A DNA stretch of 5,999 bases from JBBQVO01 sp038211505 (GTDB lineage Bacteria > Chloroflexota > Dehalococcoidia > DSTF01 > JACRBR01), in assembly GCA_038211505.1 (NCBI GenBank), contig JBBQVO010000189.1, positions 1 through 5,999 on the forward strand, in the 5' to 3' direction. The notes beneath the pieces were generated by a model, which made no database searches, was not told the origin of the DNA, and saw only the letters and a list, made by a program, of their open reading frames with translations. Below, piece by piece: positions 1 through 5,624 of this stretch (within the stretch, counting starts at the first letter, position 1; every line of letters begins with the position of its first letter). The position numbers and the translations under genes were made by a program.

Positions 1-1
1 C

Positions 2-667
2 ATTGGGCGCGCGGCGCAGCATCTCGCCGCCGGCTCGATCGGCGCCGCGATCGACGTCGAAGCGAGCATGGGGTTCGCGGCGCTGCTGAGCCCGGCGCTG
101 CTGCTGGCGCTGCCCAGCGCGCTGCAGACCGCGCTCGCCGACCATCCGCAACAATCGACGCTCGATCTCCAGTACGTCGTCGCGCCACTCGCGCTCTCGT
201 GGGTCGCCACGGCGTTCGCCTTCGCCTGGGTCGCCAGCGAGCGCTCGCCGCTACGACGACTGCCGCGACTTGCCGATCCACGAGCGCGGACGCTCGCGCT
301 TGCTGCCATCGTGCTAAGTGCGTCGCTGTTCACGTTCTACCGCGGTAGCCCGTACTCGCCGAACGCCGCGCACGGCACGACGAATGCGGCACACCGTGCC
401 GCGCTCGCAGGCGCACTCGCCGTCATCCCACCGGATGCCAGCGTCAGCGCGCAGAACACGATTGCGCCGCATCTCGCTCATCGTCAGGAGCTGTGGGAGT
501 TCCCGAACGTCGCGACCGCCGAATGGGTGATCGTAGACGCGAAGTCGTCGGTCACGGATCAGTCGCGCGCCTCCGGCTACGACGCGCGCCTTGCCGCCCT
601 CGGGCACGACGAGTTCGCGCTCCGCTACGATCGCGACGGCGTCCGCGTCTACGAGAGGGTGCGATGA
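2..667 (+). CDS. DUF2079 family membrane protein, C-terminal part (5' end outside window)
   Basis: The open frame runs in from the window edge, so the true start lies upstream; 221 residues are visible. There are three likely membrane segments (visible residues about 25-46, 57-78 and 97-113), then a soluble tail of about 105 residues. The tail has the pattern IPPDASVSAQNTIAPHLAHR (142-161), followed by a W/F-rich strand and EWVIVD (174-179). I recognise this end as typical of DUF2079 proteins, large polytopic membrane proteins resembling GT-C glycosyltransferases, whose substrate is not established. The stop TGA overlaps the start of the next gene (ATGA), so translation is probably coupled to the glycosyltransferase. 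A joint role in transferring sugars from lipid carriers outside the membrane is inference. The methionine at 68 is internal, because the frame stays open and family-like before it. Confidence 0.83.
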   Translation: MGRAAQHLAAGSIGAAIDVEASMGFAALLSPALLLALPSALQTALADHPQQSTLDLQYVVAPLALSWVATAFAFAWVASERSPLRRLPRLADPRARTLALAAIVLSASLFTFYRGSPYSPNAAHGTTNAAHRAALAGALAVIPPDASVSAQNTIAPHLAHRQELWEFPNVATAEWVIVDAKSSVTDQSRASGYDARLAALGHDEFALRYDRDGVRVYERVR

Positions 668-1401
668 AGGTCGCCGCGATCATCCCGGCGCTCAACGAAG
701 AAGCGGCGATCGGCATCGTCGTCAAGGCGATCCCGCGCGACGTCGTGACGGACGTGATCGTCGTCGACAACGGCAGCAGCGACCATACGACCGACGTCGC
801 GCGCGCCGCCGGCGCCATCGTCGTCTCGCAGCCGGAGCGTGGCTACGGCGCCGCCTGCATGGCCGGCGTCGCCGCCGCGTTCGCCGCCACTGCGGACATC
901 GTTGTCTTCATGGATGGTGATGCCGCCGACGTGCCCGATCGCCTCGCCGATCTCGTCGCCCTGATCGCCCGTGGCGAAGCGCAACTCGTGCTCGGCGTGC
1001 GTGACGGCGACGTTGAGCGCGGCGCGATGCTCTGGCACCAGCGCCTCGGCAACAAGCTCGTGACGGCGATGATCGGCCGCCTCTCCGGTCGCCGCCTCCG
1101 CGATCTCCCGTCGCTGAAGGCGATCGATGCTGCCACGCTTCGCTCGCTCGATCTGCGGGAGCGCACGCACGGCTGGACCGCCGAGATGCTGACGAAAGCC
1201 GCGTTTCGCGGCGTCTGCATCGCCGAGATGCCGACGGCGTACCGCCGGCGCATCGGCGTGTCAAAGGTCAGCGGTTCGATGAAAGGCAGCACGCTCGCTG
1301 CATACCGAATCGTCGCGGCCGTGATCAAGGTATGGCGCGCGGAGCGGCGAGACATCGTCGCGGCGACGGTCACAAACGAACGCGAAGGAGCGGAACAATG
1401 A
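664..1401 (+). CDS. Family 2 glycosyltransferase (polyprenyl-phosphate sugar transferase type)
   Basis: This 245-aa GT-A fold glycosyltransferase probably moves a sugar from a nucleotide donor to a lipid phosphate or glycan at the inner face of the membrane. It opens with AAIIPALNEE (4-13), the usual GT2 start strand, then VIVVDNGSSDHT (31-42) for nucleotide binding and VVFMDGDAAD (80-89), whose DGD holds the metal-binding acidic residues. Later come QRLGNKL (126-132), HGWTAEM (169-175) and RIGVSKVSGS (196-205), all typical of the dolichyl/undecaprenyl-phosphate mannosyl- or glucosyltransferase-like branch. There is no clear C-terminal membrane anchor, so it may rely on its membrane neighbours. 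ATG at 664 is chosen because it overlaps the preceding stop (ATGA), has GAGAGGG just upstream and places the GT2 strand at the N-terminus. An upstream in-frame ATG at 493 would add a basic, non-homologous leader. Donor and acceptor cannot be read from sequence. Confidence 0.9.
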   Translation: MKVAAIIPALNEEAAIGIVVKAIPRDVVTDVIVVDNGSSDHTTDVARAAGAIVVSQPERGYGAACMAGVAAAFAATADIVVFMDGDAADVPDRLADLVALIARGEAQLVLGVRDGDVERGAMLWHQRLGNKLVTAMIGRLSGRRLRDLPSLKAIDAATLRSLDLRERTHGWTAEMLTKAAFRGVCIAEMPTAYRRRIGVSKVSGSMKGSTLAAYRIVAAVIKVWRAERRDIVAATVTNEREGAEQ

Positions 1402-1625
1402 CCTATACCCAGAGCCTCGGATTCCGCGGCATGCTGCTCGGGGCGGCGATCGCCGTCGCCATACTCATCGCCGTCTCCGTCGTGCTGCTGCGCGCCGAAG
1501 GCTCGTCGTACAAGGTGCTGGTCGCGGTTGAACTATGGGCGCTGCCCGTACTCGGGCTGTTCGCCGGCGCCGGCTACGCACTCGGCAAGGGCGCCGAAGC
1601 GATCAGTCAGCGGGAGGTCTCATGA
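1398..1625 (+). CDS. Small two-helix membrane protein, unknown function
   Basis: This is a 75-aa protein with two hydrophobic segments (about residues 12-31 and 40-62). They are joined by a short polar loop, RAEGSSYK (32-39), and followed by a polar C-terminal tail, KGAEAISQREVS. The second segment contains a glutamate (E45) and a proline (P50), plus a glycine-rich GLFAGAGYALG stretch that would suit helix packing. The start ATG overlaps the glycosyltransferase stop (ATGA) and has a strong AAGGAG site at 1385-1390, 7 bases upstream. It is therefore a real translated gene rather than a chance frame. I do not recognise a family. Its place between a glycosyltransferase and another small membrane protein suggests an accessory or scaffold role at the membrane, which is inference. 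The frame is open upstream to 1332 but has no good site there. Confidence 0.8.
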   Translation: MTYTQSLGFRGMLLGAAIAVAILIAVSVVLLRAEGSSYKVLVAVELWALPVLGLFAGAGYALGKGAEAISQREVS

Positions 1626-1846
1626 GCGAGAACAAGCCAAACACCGGCCCCGCGGCGAAGCTCTTCGACGCGATGGACGCCAACGGCGCGATGATCGAGA
1701 AGCAGTTCAACATGATCGAGCACGAAGCGCATCAGCGCCCGCTCGGCCCGCTGCTGCTCGGCGCCGGCATCGGCGCCAGCGTCGTCCTCGGCGGCCTCGC
1801 ATCCTTCATCATCGTCTGGTTCATCCTCGTGCACATCCTGAACTGA
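1622..1846 (+). CDS. Small single-pass membrane protein with polar N-terminal domain, unknown function
   Basis: This 74-aa protein has a polar N-terminal half, probably helical (about residues 11-39, containing AKLFDAMDANGAMIEKQFN), and one long hydrophobic segment (about 44-73) running almost to the C-terminus. The membrane segment begins with a glycine-rich stretch, LLLGAGIGASVVLGGL. The layout suggests a tail-anchored protein with its N-terminal half in the cytoplasm. The ATG overlaps the previous stop (ATGA), with GGGAGG at 1612-1617 and a 4-base spacer. It is the last gene of the plus-strand operon. No known family is recognised. With the preceding two-helix protein it may form a small membrane complex serving the glycosyltransferase; this is inference from gene order only. 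Confidence 0.78.
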   Translation: MSENKPNTGPAAKLFDAMDANGAMIEKQFNMIEHEAHQRPLGPLLLGAGIGASVVLGGLASFIIVWFILVHILN

Positions 1847-1884
1847 TCGCCGCGCTCCCGTCAGCCGCGACACGGATCTGTGCG

Positions 1885-1905
1885 GACAGGTCTGAAGACC
1901 CTGTC
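1885..1905 (+). other. Imperfect hairpin downstream of the plus-strand operon
   Basis: GACAGG pairs with CCTGTC. Two further inner pairs (TC/GA) form past one bulged C, leaving a TGAA loop. It begins 39 bases after the stop of the last plus-strand gene, where a 3' end would be expected, but no T-run follows. It could protect a transcript end or act with Rho; a standard intrinsic terminator is not supported. Confidence 0.35.
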
Positions 1906-1938
1906 TGTAGGGAGAAGAAACCGGTTAGCCGGGTGTAG

Positions 1939-1960
1939 GGGCGACCCCGCGTGGTCGCCC
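1939..1960. repeat. REP-like extragenic palindrome
   Basis: GGGCGACC (1939-1946) and GGTCGCCC (1953-1960) form a perfect 8-bp stem around a 6-base loop, preceded by GTAG. From memory, GTAGGGGCGACC...GGTCGCCC units recur between genes in various Chloroflexota and other GC-rich genomes. Only one copy lies in this window, so the repeat status is recalled knowledge rather than observation. It may alternatively serve as a transcript-end hairpin for the operon to its left. Confidence 0.5.
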
Positions 1961-2039
1961 TCCGTCGGGCCACCACGGTGCTCCTTCGCGCACCAGACGG
2001 CGTTCGCCCGCACCAGCCGACTCCGCCACAAAAGCAAAG

Positions 2040-2109
2040 AGCAACCCGCTGAAGAGGGCGGCGGGGAGCGTCCGTGCTACGAACGCCACCGGCTCTTCGG
2101 CGGGTTGCT
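2040..2109 (-). terminator. Long 17-bp-stem hairpin, candidate minus-strand terminator or small RNA
   Basis: The arms at 2040-2056 and 2093-2109 pair over 17 positions with a single mismatch position (a G-U wobble if read as plus-strand RNA, A-C as minus-strand RNA). The 36-base centre can fold further, with GCGT/ACGC and CGT/ACG stacked around a GCT loop. Read on the minus strand, the stem is followed by CTTTGCTTTTGTGG, a moderately U-rich tail. On the plus strand no T-run follows directly. It lies 124 bases past the stop of the minus-strand 52-aa gene and could end that transcript. The large structured head is unusual for a simple terminator, so a stand-alone structured RNA is an alternative. 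Confidence 0.45.
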
Positions 2110-2127
2110 ACGCCGATGATACGCCGA
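2109..2127. repeat. Short direct repeat TACGCCGA x2
   Basis: TACGCCGA occurs at 2109-2116 and again at 2120-2127, separated by TGA. This puts the copies 11 bases apart, about one helical turn. It abuts the right arm of the long hairpin. It could be a pair of protein-binding half sites on one DNA face, or chance. Confidence 0.3.
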
Positions 2128-2184
2128 GAAGCATTCCACGAGAGTAAATGTTATGTGTTTTTTCGCTGGCCCGGCGGTAGTTGT

Positions 2185-2198
2185 GTGCGTTCGCGCAC
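2185..2198. other. Small hairpin with TTCG loop
   Basis: GTGCG (2185-2189) and CGCAC (2194-2198) pair perfectly around TTCG (CGAA on the minus strand). It lies 34 bases beyond the stop of the minus-strand 52-aa gene, and a run of six A's follows 21 bases further on that strand. There is no U-tract on the minus strand, so it is a weak 3'-end stabiliser candidate rather than a terminator. Confidence 0.3.
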
Positions 2199-2232
2199 TC
2201 CGAAATCGTAGCCAGGCGGAAGATGACGCGAC

Positions 2233-2391
2233 TTACGCGGCTTTGAGCGCGTCGTCCTGACGGTCGCCGGCGTCGCTCGCCGCGTCCGCGTCCGAAATCG
2301 TGCCGCCGTCGAACGTGCGTGACCAGAACTGGTGCAGCAGGTACGCGCTCGCAAGGCTGATCAGCAGGCCGAGGGCGATGAAGAACTGCAT
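2233..2391 (-). CDS. Small single-pass membrane protein, unknown function
   Basis: This 52-aa protein has an N-terminal hydrophobic helix (about residues 2-22, QFFIALGLLISLASAYLLHQ) followed by a polar, aspartate-rich tail (SDADAASDAGDRQDDALK, 33-50). The shape is that of a signal-anchor protein with an acidic soluble tail. ATG at 2391 is chosen because a clear GGAAGGA site lies just upstream (2396-2402). The frame extends to 2520, but that would add about 43 residues of Arg/Ser/Pro-rich sequence with no domain and would run through the upstream hairpin. It follows the H1-like gene after 142 bases and a terminator-like hairpin, so it probably has its own promoter. No family is recognised. Confidence 0.65.
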   Translation of the reverse strand: MQFFIALGLLISLASAYLLHQFWSRTFDGGTISDADAASDAGDRQDDALKAA

Positions 2392-2459
2392 GTCGTCCTT
2401 CCGGGGTTGTCGGCGATTCGGCGAGCGTCGCCGCGGATCGCTTGAGTGGTGAGAGGTTG

Positions 2460-2471
2460 ATTCGCGCGAAT
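2460..2471. promoter_or_regulatory. 12-bp perfect palindrome, possible operator
   Basis: ATTCGCGCGAAT is a perfect palindrome 69 bases upstream of the minus-strand 52-aa gene and just after the terminator-like hairpin. The position suits an operator, but no convincing -10/-35 pair is visible beside it, and a palindrome of this length in GC-rich DNA may be chance. Confidence 0.3.
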
Positions 2472-2491
2472 TGCTGACGAAGAGAGAGGTT

Positions 2492-2525
2492 GGCGGGTGG
2501 CCGCCGGGGACTGCCGCCACCCGCC
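2492..2525 (-). terminator. GC-rich terminator-like hairpin after the H1-like gene
   Basis: GGCGGGTGGC (2492-2501) and GCCACCCGCC (2516-2525) form a perfect 10-bp stem with a 14-base loop. Read on the minus strand it starts 8 bases after the TAA of the H1-like gene and is followed by AACCTCTCTCTTCG, which is pyrimidine-rich but not a pure U-run. It is the likely 3' end of the nrdJ transcript, though imperfect as an intrinsic terminator. Confidence 0.6.
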
Positions 2526-2533
2526 CGATGGAC

Positions 2534-2737
2534 TTACTTCTTCTTCGCCGCCGTCTTCTTGCGAGCCGTCGTCTTCTTGGCGGCCGGCTTGCGAGACTTC
2601 GCCGCTGCAGCGCGCATCGGCTTCTTCTTTGCGGCCGTCTTCTTCGCCGCTGGCTTCTTCTTCGCTGCGGCCTTCTTCGCCGCCGGCTTCTTCTTGGCTG
2701 CTGCCTTCTTGGCAGCCGGCCTCTTCGCTACAGCCAT
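2534..2737 (-). CDS. Histone H1-like lysine/alanine-rich DNA-binding protein
   Basis: This is a 67-aa, extremely basic protein: 25 Lys, 25 Ala and 4 Arg, no aromatic residues, no Cys and no acidic residues. After MAVAKR it is built from an 11-residue unit, PAAKKAAAKKK, with prolines at exactly 7, 18, 29, 40 and 51. The fourth unit (40-50) is degenerate and the last is cut short at TAAKKK. This matches the AK-rich tails of eukaryotic H1 and of bacterial H1-like proteins and mycobacterial-type HU tails, which bind DNA or RNA non-specifically and compact the nucleoid. No HU or winged-helix fold is present. ATG at 2737 is supported by AGGAGG (2747-2752) with a 9-base spacer; an upstream in-frame ATG at 2818 would overlap nrdJ. 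The gene follows nrdJ by 47 bases and is probably co-transcribed. A role in nucleoid compaction or DNA protection is inference from composition. Confidence 0.82.
   Translation of the reverse strand: MAVAKRPAAKKAAAKKKPAAKKAAAKKKPAAKKTAAKKKPMRAAAAKSRKPAAKKTTARKKTAAKKK
2537..2719 (-). repeat. 33-bp tandem repeat coding for the 11-residue AK unit
   Basis: In coding order there are five full 33-bp units, 2719-2687, 2686-2654, 2653-2621, 2620-2588 and 2587-2555, plus an 18-base partial at 2554-2537. The first three are near-identical in protein (PAAKKAAAKKK, same, PAAKKTAAKKK) and the fourth has diverged (PMRAAAAKSRK). In-frame repeats of this type tend to gain or lose units by slippage, so length may vary among strains. 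Confidence 0.8.
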
Positions 2738-2774
2738 TCTTCCCTGCCTCCTGTCTTCCTTGACCTTGCCTTGC

Positions 2775-2791
2775 GCTCCTACCCTAGGAGC
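2775..2791 (-). other. Perfect 7-bp hairpin over the nrdJ stop codon
   Basis: GCTCCTA (2775-2781) and TAGGAGC (2785-2791) pair perfectly around a 3-base loop, and the nrdJ stop (2784-2786) lies at the loop/arm boundary. There is no U-run after it on the minus strand, so it should not terminate by itself. It could slow decay or tune read-through to the H1-like gene, whose SD site lies 23 bases beyond. Confidence 0.4.
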
Positions 2792-5597
2792 ATCCACTCG
2801 TGCTACCGCAGTTTTCACAGCGGTAACACGTCCCCGACCTGATCATGATCCAGCCGCAACTGGCGCATGCGGGCGCGTCCGCATGTCCGTTCGCGCGTGG
2901 AGCCTTGTACATCAACGGCAGCGTGTCCGGCGCGCTCGTCGCCGCAGGCCCGTTACCATTGCCGTTTCCGCCGCTGCTGATCCCCGGAGTGGAAGTCGTC
3001 GCGGCGGCGGCGCCTTCGATCGGCAGCGGGTACTGGCCCGCGGCGAGCGCGGCTTTGATCTCCGGCGTCATGACGCCGACCTCGTACGCCTCCTGCGCCG
3101 ACATATAGCGGCTGGCGAGCCAGCGGAACACGTAGTCGATGATCGACTGCGCGACCGGGATGTCGCGGTTCTCCGTCCGGCCCATCGGCTCGAAGCGCAT
3201 GTGGCTGAAGTTGCGGACGAGATCCTGCAGCGGCACCCCGTACTGCATCGCGTACGAGATCGAGCGTCCGAATGCCTCCATCAACCCGCTGACCGTCGAG
3301 CCCTGCTTGGCCATCGAGAGGAAGATCTCACCCGGTGTGCCATCGTCGTAGAGGCCGACGGTGATATACCCCTCGTGCCCTTCGATGCAGAACTTATGCG
3401 TAAGCGAGGCACGCGTGTCGCTCATCTTGCGCCGTACCGGAGAGTGCTCGACGACGACAGCGTCGTTCGTCGACGACTTGTCCTTGTTCGAAGTCGACAG
3501 CGGCTGCACCTTCTTCGAGCCGTCCCGGTAGATGGCGATCGCCTTCAGGCCGTGCCGCCACGCTTCCAGGTAGGCGTCCGAAACGTCCTCGATCGTTGCC
3601 TCGTTCGGCAGGTTGACAGTCTTGGAGATGGCGCCGGAGATGAACGGCTGCGCCGCGCCCATCATCTTGATGTGACCCATGTGATGGATCGAGCGCGCGC
3701 CGTTCTCGGCCTTGAACGCGCAGTCGAAGATCGGCAGATGCTCGTCGCGCAGATCCGCCGCGCCTTCTATCGTGCCGGTCTTGTCGATGTGGCCGACGAT
3801 CGCTTCGATCTCAACCGGTGTGTAACCGAGACGCTTCAATGCCCGCGGCACCGTCTGGTTCACGATCTTGATCATGCCGCCGCCGACGAGCTTCTTGTAT
3901 TTCACGAGCGCGATGTCCGGCTCGATGCCCGTCGTATCGCAGTCCATCATAAACGCGATCGTCCCCGTTGGTGCGAGCACTGTTGCTTGAGCATTTCGGT
4001 AACCAAACTTTTGTCCGAGCTCCAATGCATCGTCCCACGCTTTGTGCGCGGCGTCGATCATCGACGACGGCGCGTATGTTGTTTGTATTGTACGCGATGC
4101 ATCACGGTGTTTCGCAACAACGCGCAACATGGGCTCGCGATTTTCGTGGAACGCGGCGAACGGACCGACGCGTTGCGCGATCGTCGCCGACGTCGCGTAC
4201 GCGTGCCCGGTCATCATCGCCGTGATCGCCGCGGCGTATGCGCGGCCGTCGTCGCTGTCGTACGGAAGGCCGAGCGACATCAACAACGCGCCGAGATTTG
4301 CGTAGCCGAGACCGAGCTGTCGCATCGCTTCCGTGTTCTCGCCGATCTTCTTCGTCGGGTAGCTCGAGTTGCTGACGATGATCTCTTGCGCCCAGATCGT
4401 CACCAACACCGCGCGACGGAACGACTCCACATCGAACACGCCTTCATCGTCGATGAACTTCATCAGATTCAGCGACGCGAGATTGCACGCCGAGTTGTCG
4501 ATGTGCATGTACTCGGAACACGGGTTGCTGGCGTTGATGCGCGCCGTGTTCGCGCACGTGTGCCAATCGTTGACCGTCGTGTCGTACTGCATGCCGGGGT
4601 CGCCGCACTCCCACGCCGCCGCCGACATCCGCTGCAGCAGCTCGCGCGCGTTCACCGTCCGGACGCTCGAACCGTCGACGACGGCTTTGAGGTCCCACTC
4701 GCCGCCGTCCACCGCCGCCTGCATGAAGCCGTCGGTGACGCGGATCGAGTTGTTGGCGTTCTGGAACTGAATCGACGACCAGGCGTCGCCGTTCAGCGAC
4801 ATGTCCCAGCCGGCGTTGCCGAGCGCGTAGGCCTTCCGCTCCTCGTTCACCTTGCAGTCGATGAACTCCTCGATATCCGGGTGATCCGAGTTCAAAACGA
4901 CCATTTTCGCCGCCCGCCGCGTCTTGCCGCCGGACTTGATCGAGCCGGCGATGCTGTCGGCGCCGCGCATGAACGAGATCGGGCCCGAAGCCTGGCCACC
5001 GGCCGACAGCTGCTCCTTGCTGGAGCGGATCGCCGACAGGTTGATGCCCGAACCGGAGCCGCCCTTGAAGATCATGCCTTCCGTCTTGCACCAGTCGAGG
5101 ATCGACTCCATCGTGTCATCGACAGCGAGAATGAAGCACGCCGAGCACTGCGGCTTCTCTTCGACGCCGACGTTGAACCAGACCGGGCTGTTGAACGCCA
5201 TCTTCTGATGCACGAGCAGGTGCGTCAGCTCGTCGTGAAACGTCTGCGCTTCCTCATCGCTCTCGAAGTAGCTGTCCTTGAGCCCCCAGCCCGTGATCGT
5301 CTGAGCGACGCGGCCGATCATCTGCTTGACGCTGCGCTCGCGGCGGTCGGTGCCGATCTGTCCGCGAAAATATTTCGAGACGACGACGTTCGTCGCCGTC
5401 TGCGACCACGCCGCCGGGATCTCGACGTCCTTCTGCTCGAAGAACGCGTTGCCGCTTTCGTCGGCGATCACGGCCGTGCGGTACTCCCACTCAATGCCCG
5501 CGAGCGGATCATCGCCGGCGCGCGTGAAGAAACGATCGATGGCAAAGGCAGTGCTGTTGAGTTGTCGGCGGATGTCGGGTTCGGCCTGGAGGACCAT
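2784..5597 (-). CDS. nrdJ: Adenosylcobalamin-dependent class II ribonucleotide reductase
   Basis: This 937-aa enzyme reduces ribonucleotides to deoxyribonucleotides in the cytoplasm, using coenzyme B12 to make the thiyl radical, without oxygen or a second subunit. Visible landmarks are CSACFILAVDDTMESILDW (151-169, redox Cys), FKGGSGSGINLS (177-188), QNANNSIRV (279-287), NPCSEYMH (358-365, with C360 as predicted thiyl radical and E362), NSACNLASLNL (368-378, second redox Cys C371), APTGTIAFMMDCDTTGIEP (542-560, phosphate binding), and a TSCPD-type domain (about 730-807). A Gly/Asn linker (875-883) leads to a zinc-ribbon tail with Cys at 911, 914, 924, 927, 930 and 936, ending GSTSGCS. The tail should pass electrons from thioredoxin to the active site. 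Length and order match the long actinobacterial-type NrdJ, and no N-terminal ATP-cone is seen, so overall activity control by dATP is not expected. ATG at 5597 has GAAAGGA upstream (5610-5616) with a rather long 12-base spacer. It lies 27 bases after the 94-aa gene. No frameshift or intein interrupts it. Confidence 0.97.
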   Translation of the reverse strand: MVLQAEPDIRRQLNSTAFAIDRFFTRAGDDPLAGIEWEYRTAVIADESGNAFFEQKDVEIPAAWSQTATNVVVSKYFRGQIGTDRRERSVKQMIGRVAQTITGWGLKDSYFESDEEAQTFHDELTHLLVHQKMAFNSPVWFNVGVEEKPQCSACFILAVDDTMESILDWCKTEGMIFKGGSGSGINLSAIRSSKEQLSAGGQASGPISFMRGADSIAGSIKSGGKTRRAAKMVVLNSDHPDIEEFIDCKVNEERKAYALGNAGWDMSLNGDAWSSIQFQNANNSIRVTDGFMQAAVDGGEWDLKAVVDGSSVRTVNARELLQRMSAAAWECGDPGMQYDTTVNDWHTCANTARINASNPCSEYMHIDNSACNLASLNLMKFIDDEGVFDVESFRRAVLVTIWAQEIIVSNSSYPTKKIGENTEAMRQLGLGYANLGALLMSLGLPYDSDDGRAYAAAITAMMTGHAYATSATIAQRVGPFAAFHENREPMLRVVAKHRDASRTIQTTYAPSSMIDAAHKAWDDALELGQKFGYRNAQATVLAPTGTIAFMMDCDTTGIEPDIALVKYKKLVGGGMIKIVNQTVPRALKRLGYTPVEIEAIVGHIDKTGTIEGAADLRDEHLPIFDCAFKAENGARSIHHMGHIKMMGAAQPFISGAISKTVNLPNEATIEDVSDAYLEAWRHGLKAIAIYRDGSKKVQPLSTSNKDKSSTNDAVVVEHSPVRRKMSDTRASLTHKFCIEGHEGYITVGLYDDGTPGEIFLSMAKQGSTVSGLMEAFGRSISYAMQYGVPLQDLVRNFSHMRFEPMGRTENRDIPVAQSIIDYVFRWLASRYMSAQEAYEVGVMTPEIKAALAAGQYPLPIEGAAAATTSTPGISSGGNGNGNGPAATSAPDTLPLMYKAPRANGHADAPACASCGWIMIRSGTCYRCENCGSTSGCS

Positions 5598-5624
5598 GGT
5601 GCGAGGGATTCCTTTCGCTCTTCT

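Larger units (their letters stand above)
1847..2232. other. Convergent non-coding gap with several hairpins
   Basis: This 386-base gap separates the plus-strand operon end from the minus-strand gene end. I see no convincing gene in it: the open frames here lack SD sites and have unstructured Arg/Pro/Ser-rich products. It contains hairpins at 1885-1905, 1939-1960, 2040-2109 and 2185-2198, an 8-base direct repeat at 2109-2127 and a T6 run at 2158-2163. The stretch around 2128-2165 is noticeably richer in A+T than the surrounding DNA. Confidence 0.75.

Noticed and set aside
493..663. N-terminal extension of the glycosyltransferase to an ATG at 493
   Set aside because: The extension is an Arg-rich shadow of the DUF2079 coding frame. 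The ATGA overlap, SD site and GT2 first strand all favour 664.
2040..2109. T-box leader or tRNA-like element
   Set aside because: No T-box core sequence, no tRNA arms and no downstream aminoacyl-tRNA or amino acid gene; only a long hairpin is supported.
1880..2119. A 79-codon plus-strand frame in the intergenic gap
   Set aside because: It runs through the REP-like palindrome and the long hairpin, lacks an SD site, and has an Arg/Pro/Cys-containing product with no recognisable pattern.
2738..2818. Longer start for the H1-like protein at 2818
   Set aside because: It would overlap the nrdJ 3' end in another frame and bypass the strong AGGAGG site placed correctly for 2737.
4444..5091. A 215-codon minus-strand frame inside nrdJ
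   Set aside because: It is a shifted frame of nrdJ with an Arg/Gly/Ala-rich product, and nrdJ itself is intact across this stretch.
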